The notes under the pieces were generated by a model. The model was not told the origin of the DNA. It saw nothing but the letters and a program-made list of their open reading frames with translations, and ran no database searches. Both the position numbers and the translations under genes were made by a program. A DNA stretch of 64,000 bases from JBGRQB01 sp041725875 (GTDB taxonomy: Bacteria > Bacteroidota > Ignavibacteria > Ignavibacteriales > Melioribacteraceae): assembly GCA_041725875.1 (NCBI GenBank), contig JBGRQB010000003.1:15457-79456 (forward strand). The letters are read 5' to 3'. This document shows, piece after piece, positions 9,688-17,331 of the stretch. Numbering within the stretch: the first letter of the stretch is position 1; each line of letters begins with the position of its first letter.

Positions 9688-10338
9688 ATGAAAAAACTTG
9701 TTCTGATCACCTTTTTAATTTCCTTTACAATTCCAGCTCAGGATATTCCTGATCTGCACGATGGAATTGCGCTGATATCGGAATATGTTTCATCAGACGA
9801 ATTCACTAAAATCAAAAAAAACACTTCGGATCTTGCTCAGGTAGATTCCATTTACAGCTATGCAATAAGAATTTATCACAACGATTACTCCGAAGCAATG
9901 CTAGCGCTCACTTTTGCGCTTGTGCCTTATAAAGAAGTTCCTCTTAAACTTCCTCTGTTTGGAATAAGCTGGGATGTTCCGCTTCCCTGCGCTGCAGATT
10001 CAATCTATCTGCCCAAAAACCAAAATCTCCCGAAAAAGCTTTTCTCCGATTCTCCACCCGGAATTTACGGGGATCGGGATAAGCTGAGTCACTTTTTCGG
10101 CAACGCATTTTTAAGTTTTAATATCAGACTATTCAATTTTTCAGAATTTATCGGTATTTTTATAGAACTCTTCGAAGAAGCGTTTAAAATAGAAGGTGCG
10201 TTGGATGAGCGTGACCTGATTGCAAACGAACTGGGGAAACAATTCGGAGAAGCCCTGCAAAATAACATACACATTATGCCTTCCGAATTTTTCAGAAAGT
10301 ATGATGAATTTATTCAATTAATTAACGAAAAGGAATGA
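9688..10338 (+). CDS. Exported protein of unknown function
   Basis: A 216-residue protein with a Sec-type signal peptide (MKKLVLITFLISFTIPAQD). Near residue 131 it has DKLSHFFGNAFL, and further on DLIANELGKQFG. This spacing recalls the DUF2279/YfiM-type proteins, in which a DK..H motif is followed by D..AN..G, but I would not assign it on that alone. It starts immediately after the nadD stop and its stop overlaps the start region of the sigma-54 regulator gene. Function unknown. Confidence 0.75.
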   Translation: MKKLVLITFLISFTIPAQDIPDLHDGIALISEYVSSDEFTKIKKNTSDLAQVDSIYSYAIRIYHNDYSEAMLALTFALVPYKEVPLKLPLFGISWDVPLPCAADSIYLPKNQNLPKKLFSDSPPGIYGDRDKLSHFFGNAFLSFNIRLFNFSEFIGIFIELFEEAFKIEGALDERDLIANELGKQFGEALQNNIHIMPSEFFRKYDEFIQLINEKE

Positions 10339-10340
10339 TT

Positions 10341-11699
10341 ATGAAATCAATATTGATAATTGATGATGAAAGAGAGATTTGCGAAAGCATTCAGATGATC
10401 CTCGAATATGAAGATTACAATGTTGATTACAGCACAGATTCAATTTCAGGGCTTGATAAATTAAAGTACGGAAATTTTGATGCACTTTTCCTTGATATCC
10501 AGATGCCGGGTAAAAACGGCTTTGAAGTTCTGGAATGGATAAAAGAAGAAGACATTCACATTAACGTAATTATGATATCAGCGTTTAGTAGTCTGGAAAA
10601 TGCTGTAAAAGCAACAAAACTTGGAGCTTTCGACTTTATCGAAAAACCAATAGAACGCGAAAAACTGCTTATTTCTGTCAGAAATGCGGTTAAGCAGACT
10701 AGTCTGACAAAAGAAAACAAATTTCTAAAAGATGAAATTCAGAAAGACAGTCTTATTTTAGGCGACAGCACCGCAATAAAAAGAATTCTGGAAACAGTAG
10801 AACGTGTTGCAAAAACCGAGGCCCGTGTTATGGTTACCGGCGAAAACGGTACAGGAAAAGAACTTGTTGCCCGCTCAATTCATTTACAAAGCCCCAGAGC
10901 CGAGTTTCCTATTGTAGAGGTGAATTGTGCTGCAATTCCAAATGAATTGATTGAGAGTGAGTTATTCGGACACGAAAAAGGATCTTTCACAGGTGCGAGT
11001 CAGCAAAGAATAGGAAAGTTTGAACAAGCCAACGGCGGAACTCTCTTTCTGGATGAAATTGGAGATATGAGTCTGCAGGCACAGGCAAAAGTTCTTCGTG
11101 CAATTGAAGATTCCAAAATTGAACGAGTTGGCGGAAATAAAAAAATAGATGTTGATGTAAGAATAATTGCAGCAACAAATAAAAATCTGGAAGCCGAGAT
11201 TGAAGAAGGAAATTTCAGAGAAGATCTTTTTCACAGATTAAATGTTATTCCAATTGCAGTTCCGGCACTGAGAGAAAGAAAAGAAGATATCCCGATTCTG
11301 GTAAAACATTTTGTGAATATATATGAATCGAAAAACGGACTTTCTGAAAAGGAATTTACTCAGGGTGCAATTAAACTGATCCAGAATCAGTCATTTACAG
11401 GAAATGTACGTGAGCTGAAAAATTTGATTGAGCGAATTTTGATTCTTGTTCCGGATGAAAAGATAACCGAAAATAATTTATTGCCTCTTCTTGGCAGTAA
11501 CCGTTCTGTAAACAACGATTTTCTTGATCCGGCAGATTCGTTCCAGGAGTTCAAAGAAAAGGCTGAGAAAGCGTTTATTGAGAAGCAGCTGGAAATAAAT
11601 AATTGGAACATCAGCAAGACTGCCGAAGTACTCGATATTCAGAGAAGTCATCTCTACGGAAAAATGAAAAAATATGGCATTGAAAATAAAAAATCATAA
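10341..11699 (+). CDS. Sigma-54-dependent response regulator, NtrC type
   Basis: Three-domain activator of about 452 residues. A receiver (about 1-118) has the phospho-acceptor aspartate in LDIQMPGKNG. An AAA+ domain has Walker A GENGTGKE, the sigma-54 contact loop KGSFTGAS (Ser in place of the usual Ala of GAFTGA, a common variant) and Walker B GGTLFLDEIGD. A C-terminal Fis-like helix-turn-helix is NISKTAEVLDIQRSHLYGKM. I start at the ATG at 10341, with AAGGA at the right distance; the ATG at 10335 would be too close. No sensor kinase gene is adjacent, so its partner must lie elsewhere. Confidence 0.92.
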   Translation: MKSILIIDDEREICESIQMILEYEDYNVDYSTDSISGLDKLKYGNFDALFLDIQMPGKNGFEVLEWIKEEDIHINVIMISAFSSLENAVKATKLGAFDFIEKPIEREKLLISVRNAVKQTSLTKENKFLKDEIQKDSLILGDSTAIKRILETVERVAKTEARVMVTGENGTGKELVARSIHLQSPRAEFPIVEVNCAAIPNELIESELFGHEKGSFTGASQQRIGKFEQANGGTLFLDEIGDMSLQAQAKVLRAIEDSKIERVGGNKKIDVDVRIIAATNKNLEAEIEEGNFREDLFHRLNVIPIAVPALRERKEDIPILVKHFVNIYESKNGLSEKEFTQGAIKLIQNQSFTGNVRELKNLIERILILVPDEKITENNLLPLLGSNRSVNNDFLDPADSFQEFKEKAEKAFIEKQLEINNWNISKTAEVLDIQRSHLYGKMKKYGIENKKS

Positions 11700-11717
11700 A
11701 CAAGATCAGAGAAGATT

Positions 11718-12062
11718 ATGAGCACAATTTTTCAAAAAATAATTGATAAAGAAATTCCTGCAGATATCGTTTTTGAGAACGATCAGGTTCTCGCTTTCAG
11801 AGATATAAATCCGCAGGCTCCAACCCACATTTTGATAATTCCCAAAATTGAAATTCCAAAGGTGACCGACATTAAGGGAAAAGAACATGCCGAGCTTCTC
11901 GGACTTATGTTCGATGCTGCAAATGAAATTGCAAAACAGGAAGGAATTGATGAAGAAGGATTCAGACTTGTTTTTAATTGCGGACCAAAAGGTGGACAGG
12001 AAGTTTATCACATCCATATGCACCTGATGGGCGGAAGACAAATGACCTGGCCTGCAGGTTAA
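11718..12062 (+). CDS. HIT family (HinT-like) nucleotide hydrolase
   Basis: Histidine-triad protein of 114 residues, the full length of the HinT branch, which hydrolyses purine nucleoside phosphoramidates. The triad HIHMH (98, 100, 102) is followed by LMGGRQMTWPAG, the classic C-terminus. It opens with STIFQKIIDKEIPADIVFEND. A clear terminator follows, so this is the end of the 8-12 kb transcript. Confidence 0.94.
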   Translation: MSTIFQKIIDKEIPADIVFENDQVLAFRDINPQAPTHILIIPKIEIPKVTDIKGKEHAELLGLMFDAANEIAKQEGIDEEGFRLVFNCGPKGGQEVYHIHMHLMGGRQMTWPAG

Positions 12063-12087
12063 ACTAAGATAAAATTTTTACAATTTG

Positions 12088-12124
12088 AAGCCGTAAAAGA
12101 TCACAAATTTTTACGGCTTTTTTG
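12088..12124 (+). terminator. Rho-independent terminator after the HIT gene
   Basis: Stem AAGCCGTAAAA pairs with TTTTTACGGCTT across a short loop and ends in TTTTTTT. It is correctly placed 25 bases after the stop codon. Confidence 0.85.
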
Positions 12125-12481
12125 TTTCAATAATTCTCATTTTGAGACATTCCATTTCCTAAAATTTTCCATTAAAAATTCACCAAGAATCACTCACCTT
12201 TCCTGCTAAATTTTGTCTGTTATTCAGCGAATTTTAGACTGATCAGTCTAGAGAAATAATCTCTGGAAAAACCAAAAATTTCACAGTCAGTTTTAATCAT
12301 CAAAATTGACTGCATTCGCTCAAGCCTGATGCTTTTTAATAAGATTTTAAATTCTGATTATAATTTCATTTTTTGCATACCTAAAACTCAGTACACTATT
12401 CCTTCGGTCCAAAGTCCGGCCCTCCCATAGTTTGCCAAGGGATTTGAAAAATCTCTCTTAAACAGAAAGTTAATTTGCTTA

Positions 12482-12496
12482 TATGACATTTTGTCA
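12482..12496. repeat. Left copy of TATGACATTTTGTCA
   Basis: A 15-base sequence, palindromic as TGACA-TTT-TGTCA, found again at 13367-13381. The two copies bracket the hexamer array at distances of about 60 and 32 bases. It also resembles the TGTCAT half-sites in front of the AraC-type regulator gene. Confidence 0.6.
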
Positions 12497-12555
12497 GTAT
12501 CTTGAAATATGCCGCTTTGATAAATGTTCTTCTAAAAATTGACTTACTGAAAATA

Positions 12556-13335
12556 TGCTCCACACAAAATACGGCAACTAATTTTCCGGAGCAGAGATTA
12601 CCTTCTTCTTAAATATCAACAATCTGCTCCACATATTTTGGTAGTTGCTTCTAGTGGCATTTGAAAAATTGCTCCCGATTTTAATCTGATTTTGTCTGTG
12701 GCATCTGGGTTAAATTTCATTGGAGCAGAGAAAATCTCCTTACTCAGAAGCACAATTCAGGATTGGAGCATCAGATATATTATACTTCTTTTTCTGACAA
12801 ATATCTGCGGAGCAAATTCTCTACCGTTTCTTACCTGTTTATTCTTTCAGTCAATACTTTCGTTAGCTTCCCCTAAATGCTCCCAACAATCCAACTTTAA
12901 TCTATTTTGTTAACTTGTTGTAAAATAAGAAATTACAGACTTGAACAATAAATTAAGCTTTAGATTTATTTTTAAGGTAAATCAAGGTTTGTTTTTTAAA
13001 AAATTAACCATTCTGTTAATTTACACTTACCTTCCCATCAATTTATTTAGAGGCAGCGCCTGATTTTCCTGAACTTTCCGGTAACATAAAGTCTGATTTT
13101 ATCTGGAATCCACTCCTCTTCAAATGAAAATTCTTTAATCAGGTTTAATGAAGTGCTCCGTTTTTTATACTCCCTTAATTTTTCGGGAGCAATAGAAATC
13201 GACTTTGCTCTCTTCTCTGCTCCTGCTACATTTTCACTCTGGAAGCAAATCTCAACTTTATGTTGCTCCCCTTCCCTGAGTAATCTGCTCCTCAAATTTT
13301 TGATACTCTTAATCATCTAATATTTGTTGTGCTCC
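12556..13335. repeat. Array of 14 TGCTCC/GGAGCA hexamers
   Basis: The hexamer occurs in TGCTCC orientation at 12556, 12625, 12670, 12878, 13154, 13218, 13264, 13286 and 13330. It occurs as GGAGCA at 12588, 12722, 12765, 12809 and 13186. Most spacings are 22-52 bases. Flanks are not conserved except that several GGAGCA copies continue as GAGA or GATT. At this base composition I estimate well under one occurrence by chance in 780 bases, although the hexamer was chosen after looking. Confidence 0.7.
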
Positions 13336-13366
13336 AATCAAAATTACACGAATATAAAATTGCCTG

Positions 13367-13383
13367 TATGACATTTTGTCATA
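13367..13383. repeat. Right copy, palindrome TATGACATTTTGTCATA
   Basis: A perfect 17-base palindrome whose first 15 bases repeat the sequence at 12482. It lies 32 bases beyond the last hexamer of the array and 41 bases before a possible 9-codon leader. It may be an operator for the neighbouring AraC-type protein or the border of an element. Confidence 0.6.
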
Positions 13384-13423
13384 CACAAATACTTTTACTG
13401 CTTTCCTATCTGTAAGTGGTAAA

Positions 13424-13453
13424 ATGAGAAAGAAGCTCTTAGAGAGCCTCTGA
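13424..13453 (+). CDS. Possible 9-residue leader peptide
   Basis: Reads MRKKLLESL and stops. It overlaps a small hairpin (GCTCT..AGAGC) and ends 15 bases before the start codon of the next small frame, so it could be a translated leader. No conservation data are available here. Confidence 0.25.
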   Translation: MRKKLLESL

Positions 13454-13468
13454 GAACTAGGAGTAAAA

Positions 13469-13555
13469 ATGGGTGAAATTCAAGAATTGAAGTCACTCAA
13501 AAATATAATCAGAGCAATAAATCTGATTATTAATTATATTTACTTCAAACTTTAA
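13469..13555 (+). CDS. Possible 28-residue small protein
   Basis: Frame MGEIQELKSLKNIIRAIN then LIINYIYFKL. The ATG is preceded by AGGAG at ideal spacing, the best ribosome binding site in this interval. The C-terminal half is hydrophobic. I do not recognise it. It ends 27 bases before the stop of the convergent AraC-type gene. Confidence 0.35.
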   Translation: MGEIQELKSLKNIIRAINLIINYIYFKL

Positions 13556-13582
13556 ATTTTGCGACTATAATTTCCCGCTCGG

Positions 13583-14539
13583 TTATTTAGCGTAAACGAA
13601 GTCTGGACGAAACATTTTTCCGTAAGTTTTTTTGTATTTGGAAGGTGTTAATCCTGCATACTTTTTAAAGGTTTTTCGGAAGGCCGCAAAGTCATTATAC
13701 CCCACTTCAAAACTCACTTGTTCAATGCCGATATCCTTCAGTTCAAGAAGTTTTTTTGCCTTCTCAATTTTCACTTTCTGGATATATTCATACGGTGAAT
13801 TTCCGGTTGCTTTTTTGAAGTTTCGCATAAAAGTTCTGTCGGTCATATTCGCCATTTTTGCCAGTTCTTCTATCCTGATTCCTTTGGAAAAATTGCTTTC
13901 AATATAGCGCTGCACCGACTCAATTGTATCGTTGTTGTGTGACTTTTGGAGGTTCAAAATGTTAAAAGGAGTCTGAACCGAGTCGTGAATATGTATCAAA
14001 AATACCTTTGAAACTATGATCGCGACTTCGTGTCCAAAGTACTTTTCAATCAAATAAATGATCAAAGTTGTGAAAGAATAGGCTCCCCCGCTGGTATAAA
14101 TTCTGTCATAATCTGTAATAATTTTGTCATCAACCAGTCTTGTTTCAGGGTACATTTTTTTGAAAATTTCAGCTCCCATCCAGTGAGTTGTAGCCCGTTT
14201 TTTTGCCAATAATCCGGTAGCTGCAAGGAGGAAAGCGCCCAGACAAATTGATGCAATTTCAGCCCCTTTTTCATACTGTAATTTGATCCAGTTGATCATA
14301 TTTTGCTCTCTTTCAAGCACCTGAAAAATGGTTGAAAATTCCATTGCCGGAACAATTACCAGATCATATTTATCATCATTTTTGAGTCTGCTACTGCTCA
14401 AAATTTCAACTGAAATCTCCTCAATTTCACTGTCAGGAAGTAACATTTTCGCAAGACCATTTAGCTGTGAAAACATATCATAAGGACCGGCGACACTACT
14501 TTTTATAACATTTTCGTACTCTAAAACAGCGATTTTCAT
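13583..14539 (-). CDS. GlxA-like AraC-family regulator with DJ-1/PfpI domain
   Basis: Transcription factor of 318 residues. The N-terminal two-thirds is a DJ-1/PfpI-like fold with the nucleophile elbow ASICLGAFLLAATGLL, followed by RATTHW. The C-terminal quarter is the double helix-turn-helix of the AraC family (MANMTDRTFMRNFKKATG then VSFEVGYNDFAAFRKTFKKY). I start at MKIAVLEYENV because AAGGAGAAAAGCA precedes that ATG; the longer frame starts without a good site. It faces the VOC gene across a region with two TGTCAT palindromes, probably its own operator. GlxA-like regulators usually sense small metabolites that are still unknown. Confidence 0.88.
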   Translation of the reverse strand: MKIAVLEYENVIKSSVAGPYDMFSQLNGLAKMLLPDSEIEEISVEILSSSRLKNDDKYDLVIVPAMEFSTIFQVLEREQNMINWIKLQYEKGAEIASICLGAFLLAATGLLAKKRATTHWMGAEIFKKMYPETRLVDDKIITDYDRIYTSGGAYSFTTLIIYLIEKYFGHEVAIIVSKVFLIHIHDSVQTPFNILNLQKSHNNDTIESVQRYIESNFSKGIRIEELAKMANMTDRTFMRNFKKATGNSPYEYIQKVKIEKAKKLLELKDIGIEQVSFEVGYNDFAAFRKTFKKYAGLTPSKYKKTYGKMFRPDFVYAK

Positions 14540-14551
14540 TGCTTTTCTCCT

Positions 14552-14586
14552 TGTCATAATTGACACTAATTTTGTCATTAATGACA
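14552..14586. promoter_or_regulatory. Paired operator of the AraC-type regulator
   Basis: Two palindromes, TGTCATAATTGACA (14552-14565) and TGTCATTAATGACA (14573-14586), are spaced 21 bases apart, two helical turns. A further half-site TGTCATTAA lies at 14621, next to the promoter of the VOC gene. They sit between the two divergent genes, so autoregulation plus control of the VOC gene is likely. Confidence 0.6.
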
Positions 14587-14609
14587 TTTTTTAATTTTCA
14601 TAAATCAAA

Positions 14610-14617
14610 TATCTTTG
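14610..14617 (+). promoter_or_regulatory. TAnnTTTG promoter element before the VOC gene
   Basis: TATCTTTG matches the Bacteroidota -7 consensus TAnnTTTG and lies 41 bases before the VOC start codon. The -33 element is weak (TTTT), consistent with an activator-dependent promoter. Confidence 0.45.
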
Positions 14618-14657
14618 AAATGTCATTAACAATCAACTATAAAAATGAGAGGATAAA

Positions 14658-15029
14658 ATGGAAAAAAACGTTGTTAACTGGTTTGAAATTCCGGTAAAAG
14701 ATATGGCAAGAGCTAAGGATTTTTACAAATCTTTGTTTGGATTTGACCTTGCAGATATGGAAATGCCTAACATGCAGCTGGCTTCATTTCCTATGATTCA
14801 GGGTGGTGAATTTGCCACTGGCGCGTTAGTAAAAGCAGAAGGATATGAACCAAATACTACCGGAACAACTGTCTATTTCACCTGTGAAAATTTGTCGGAA
14901 CAGCTTGAAGCAGTTGAAAAACTGGGCGGGAAAATCTGCACTCCCAAAACATCCATTGGTGAATATGGATTTATAGCACATATAATTGATAGTGAAGGAA
15001 ACAGAGTAGCTTTACATTCTGTTAAGTAA
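14658..15029 (+). CDS. VOC family (glyoxalase/bleomycin resistance-like) protein
   Basis: A 123-residue vicinal oxygen chelate protein with the two beta-alpha-beta-beta-beta modules: NWFEIPVKDMARAKDFYKSLFGFDL at the N-terminus and GTTVYFTCENLSEQLEAVEKLGGKICTPK in the second half, ending EYGFIAHIIDSEGNRVALHS. Members bind a metal and act on small substrates or sequester toxins; the substrate here is unknown. GAGAGG lies just before the ATG. It is divergent from the AraC-type regulator, which probably controls it. Confidence 0.88.
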   Translation: MEKNVVNWFEIPVKDMARAKDFYKSLFGFDLADMEMPNMQLASFPMIQGGEFATGALVKAEGYEPNTTGTTVYFTCENLSEQLEAVEKLGGKICTPKTSIGEYGFIAHIIDSEGNRVALHSVK

Positions 15030-15033
15030 TATT

Positions 15034-15060
15034 AAAGCCTCCTGTTAAGGGAGGTTTCGT
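15034..15060 (+). terminator. Hairpin after the VOC gene
   Basis: AAGCCTCC pairs with GGGAGGTT, followed by a short T-rich stretch. It is weak as a terminator and may only reduce read-through into the next gene. Confidence 0.5.
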
Positions 15061-15078
15061 TTATTTCAGGAGAATTTG

Positions 15079-15465
15079 ATGAATATATTAAATCTAATTG
15101 CCGGAATTTTAGCTCTAATGGCTTCGATAGGACATTTTACAATGGGAAGTAAACAATTTTTACACCCGATTCTTGAATTAGATACCGACAATGTGCCTAA
15201 AAAAGTGATGCACAGTTTATTCCATTACATGTCAGTTTTTATGGTTTTCACCTCTTTGGTTCTGATTATTTGTGCTTTTGGAGCCTGTAATTTATTTGAA
15301 AATTGTGCAGATGTAACAAAATTTATCGGAATTACATATCTGGGAATGGGAATAGTTCAATTAATAATTGCAGCAACTTCAGGAATAAAAAAAGGCATTT
15401 TTAAGCTTTTTCAGTGGATTTTCTGGATTTTAATCGGAATTTCAGCCTTAGTCGGATCATTTTAA
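15079..15465 (+). CDS. Small four-helix membrane protein, function unknown
   Basis: About 128 residues with four hydrophobic segments (LIAGILALMASIGHF, SVFMVFTSLVLIICAF, FIGITYLGMGIVQLIIAA, FQWIFWILIGISALVG). I recognise no characterised family. The ATG at 15079 is preceded by AGGAGAATTTG. It follows the VOC gene by 49 bases on the same strand and is probably partly co-transcribed with it. Confidence 0.7.
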   Translation: MNILNLIAGILALMASIGHFTMGSKQFLHPILELDTDNVPKKVMHSLFHYMSVFMVFTSLVLIICAFGACNLFENCADVTKFIGITYLGMGIVQLIIAATSGIKKGIFKLFQWIFWILIGISALVGSF

Positions 15466-15490
15466 TCGAGGTAGCTTTTGCTACCACCGA

Positions 15491-15997
15491 TTATGAATAG
15501 AGGCAAATCTCTTTTGTGTCACCGGGAAGAAGAATCATTTTCTCGAAACTCATACCAATTTTTTTTAACAAATTAATTGATGGTTCATTATTCGGATCAA
15601 CAATTGCTACAATTTTTTCTATTTCAAGTACGTTAATTGCATATTCTTTCATCGATTTTGCAGTTTCAAGTGCCAAACCTTTACCTCTGTACTTTGGCAT
15701 AAAAGCATAACCTAAATCGATATCATCGAGGTGAGGGCGATTTACAAGTCCGCAAATTCCGGCAAGTTTTCCGCTGTCTTTCATTTCCACGCCATAAATT
15801 CCAAATCCGTTAGTTTTGTAACTTCCCTGGATATTTTCAATTATATATTCTTCAGCTTTCTGAAAACTGTTTATCCCTCTGTAGCCAATATTTTTGACAA
15901 ATTGTTTGTCATTATAAAGATTAAAAATAAACTCTGCATCGGTCGATTTTATGTGTCGCAACCGGGTTCTTACTGTTTCCAGTACAATAACATTCAT
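15491..15997 (-). CDS. GNAT acetyltransferase, RimJ/RimL type
   Basis: Acetyl-CoA-dependent N-acetyltransferase of 168 residues. It opens with VLETVRTRLRHIKSTDAEFIFNLYND. The acetyl-CoA loop region is LGYAFMPKYRGKGLALETAKSM, followed by VDPNNEPSINLLKKIGM, the standard RimJ/RimL layout. The substrate may be a protein N-terminus or a small amine. GGGGAGAAAGA precedes the ATG. The gene appears to be transcribed alone. Confidence 0.88.
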   Translation of the reverse strand: MNVIVLETVRTRLRHIKSTDAEFIFNLYNDKQFVKNIGYRGINSFQKAEEYIIENIQGSYKTNGFGIYGVEMKDSGKLAGICGLVNRPHLDDIDLGYAFMPKYRGKGLALETAKSMKEYAINVLEIEKIVAIVDPNNEPSINLLKKIGMSFEKMILLPGDTKEICLYS

Positions 15998-16073
15998 TCT
16001 TTCTCCCCTTTTAGTTCAGTGGATGGCAATTTAGCAAAAAAGCCTCAAACTTGCTAACAACTTTGGTTCAGAT

Positions 16074-16105
16074 ATAATAAAACCCTCTAAAGAGGGTTTT
16101 ATTAT
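16074..16105 (-). terminator. Terminator after the LacI-family gene
   Basis: Perfect 15-base inverted repeat ATAATAAAACCCTCT / AGAGGGTTTTATTAT around an AA loop, 46 bases beyond the LacI-type stop codon. Strong enough to work in both directions. Confidence 0.85.
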
Positions 16106-16150
16106 CTTTTCTTCTTAGTTCAGTCAGTGTTGCAATGAAAGAACTTAATT

Positions 16151-17146
16151 TTATACGGAATCTCTTTCAATTAGTTCGGTTTTTAACATTTTTTGAACCG
16201 GAGATTCAATTTTTTCATTTATTATATCAAGTAAAATCAGAGCTGCTTCTCTCCCGATTTCATAAATTGGCTGCTTGATGGTTGTAAGAGCCGGAGTTAC
16301 AAAAGTCGATATTTCTATATCATCAAACCCGATTACTGCAACTTCTTCCGGTACTTTTATACCCTCAACGCGCAATCGCTCAATTACTCCTATTGCCATA
16401 TAATCATCCGCGCAAAAGATTGCAGTGGGCGGTTCTTTCAGATAAATAAACTTTTTTGAATCACGATACGCCTGCTCTTTATCATAGTTGCAATATAAAA
16501 CATAATCTTCGCGGAACTTCAATTTCAGCTTTTTTAGAGCTTCTTTATAACCGTTGAATCTGTCGAGAGAGTTGGTTTCATCTGTGGTTCCCCCTACAAA
16601 AGCAATTTTTCTATGCCCTGCATTGTAAAGATGTTTTACCGCTGTAATTGCACCTTTTTCATTTTCAGTATCTACAAAACTGATATTCTTTCCCGAAGCA
16701 TTATGGTTCACAAGAACAAAAGGAAACTCCGATTCGGCAAGTTCTTCGAGCTGTGAATCATCCTTTTTTGTCTTCAAAAGCAGCATTCCGTCGAGCAGAT
16801 TACTATTTGCAATAGAAACATAATTTTCAGTCTGCTCTCCAACGGGAAAAAGCATTATTCTGTAGTTTTGCTTTTGCGCTTCATCGGTTATACCGCTAAG
16901 AACCTGAGCAATATAATTATCGAGAAAAATCTTGTTTGTCTTGGGAAAAAGAACTCCCAGTGTATACGATTTTCTGTTTGTTAAGCTTCTGGCAATTAAA
17001 TTTGGCTGATAATTTAGCTCTTTTGCAATTTTTCTGATTAACTGGGCTGTTTCCTCGGCAACCTGTCCCTTACCGCTCAAAACTCTGGAAACTGTCATTT
17101 TAGAAACATTTGCCTGTTTTGCAATATCTTTTATGGTAATTTTCAT
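16151..17146 (-). CDS. LacI/GalR-family transcriptional regulator
   Basis: Repressor with an N-terminal helix-turn-helix (IKDIAKQANVSKMTVSRVLSGKG), the hinge region ELNYQPNLIARSL and a periplasmic-binding-like ligand domain (YTLGVLFP, GGTTDETNSLDRFNGYKEAL, AVIGFDDIEISTFVTPALTTI). Such proteins usually respond to a sugar or nucleoside. I start at MKITIKDIAKQ (ATG ending at 17146) because homology begins there; the frame stays open 22 codons further up. No sugar catabolic operon adjoins it, so the target is unknown. It is divergent from alr. Confidence 0.9.
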   Translation of the reverse strand: MKITIKDIAKQANVSKMTVSRVLSGKGQVAEETAQLIRKIAKELNYQPNLIARSLTNRKSYTLGVLFPKTNKIFLDNYIAQVLSGITDEAQKQNYRIMLFPVGEQTENYVSIANSNLLDGMLLLKTKKDDSQLEELAESEFPFVLVNHNASGKNISFVDTENEKGAITAVKHLYNAGHRKIAFVGGTTDETNSLDRFNGYKEALKKLKLKFREDYVLYCNYDKEQAYRDSKKFIYLKEPPTAIFCADDYMAIGVIERLRVEGIKVPEEVAVIGFDDIEISTFVTPALTTIKQPIYEIGREAALILLDIINEKIESPVQKMLKTELIERDSV

Positions 17147-17331
17147 ACCAGTCTCATCCTCAGGAAAAGAATTAATCCTCCCCGATAACTCTCTACTCTC
17201 TCCGCCATTCAAGTATAAACCGCAAATATAGCAAAGAATAATATATAATGTACAATGAAAAATAGATAATTTGTGTGGTTAATTCTTATCTTTCCTAATC
17301 AATTTGTTTATTTTTTACCGGAGTTTCCGTT

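Larger units (their letters stand above)
12125..13400. other. Gene-poor interval with repeated hexamers
   Basis: No convincing gene lies in this stretch of nearly 1.3 kb. Open frames at 12692-12913 and 13047-13316 lack ribosome binding sites and recognisable domains. The outstanding content is the dispersed hexamer array and the two flanking TGACATTTTGTCA palindromes, listed separately. There is also a palindrome AGACTGATCAGTCT near 12235. Confidence 0.7.

Noticed and set aside
12235..12248. Palindrome AGACTGATCAGTCT
   Set aside because: Isolated, with no adjacent gene or second copy; chance is plausible in an AT-rich region.
12692..12913. A 73-codon open frame on the plus strand in the same region
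   Set aside because: No ribosome binding site and the composition looks non-coding; it too is threaded by the hexamer.
13047..13316. An 89-codon open frame on the minus strand inside the hexamer array
   Set aside because: No ribosome binding site, no recognisable domain, and its content is dominated by the repeated hexamer, which reads GAE/REG-like in this frame. It is more likely a by-product of the array.
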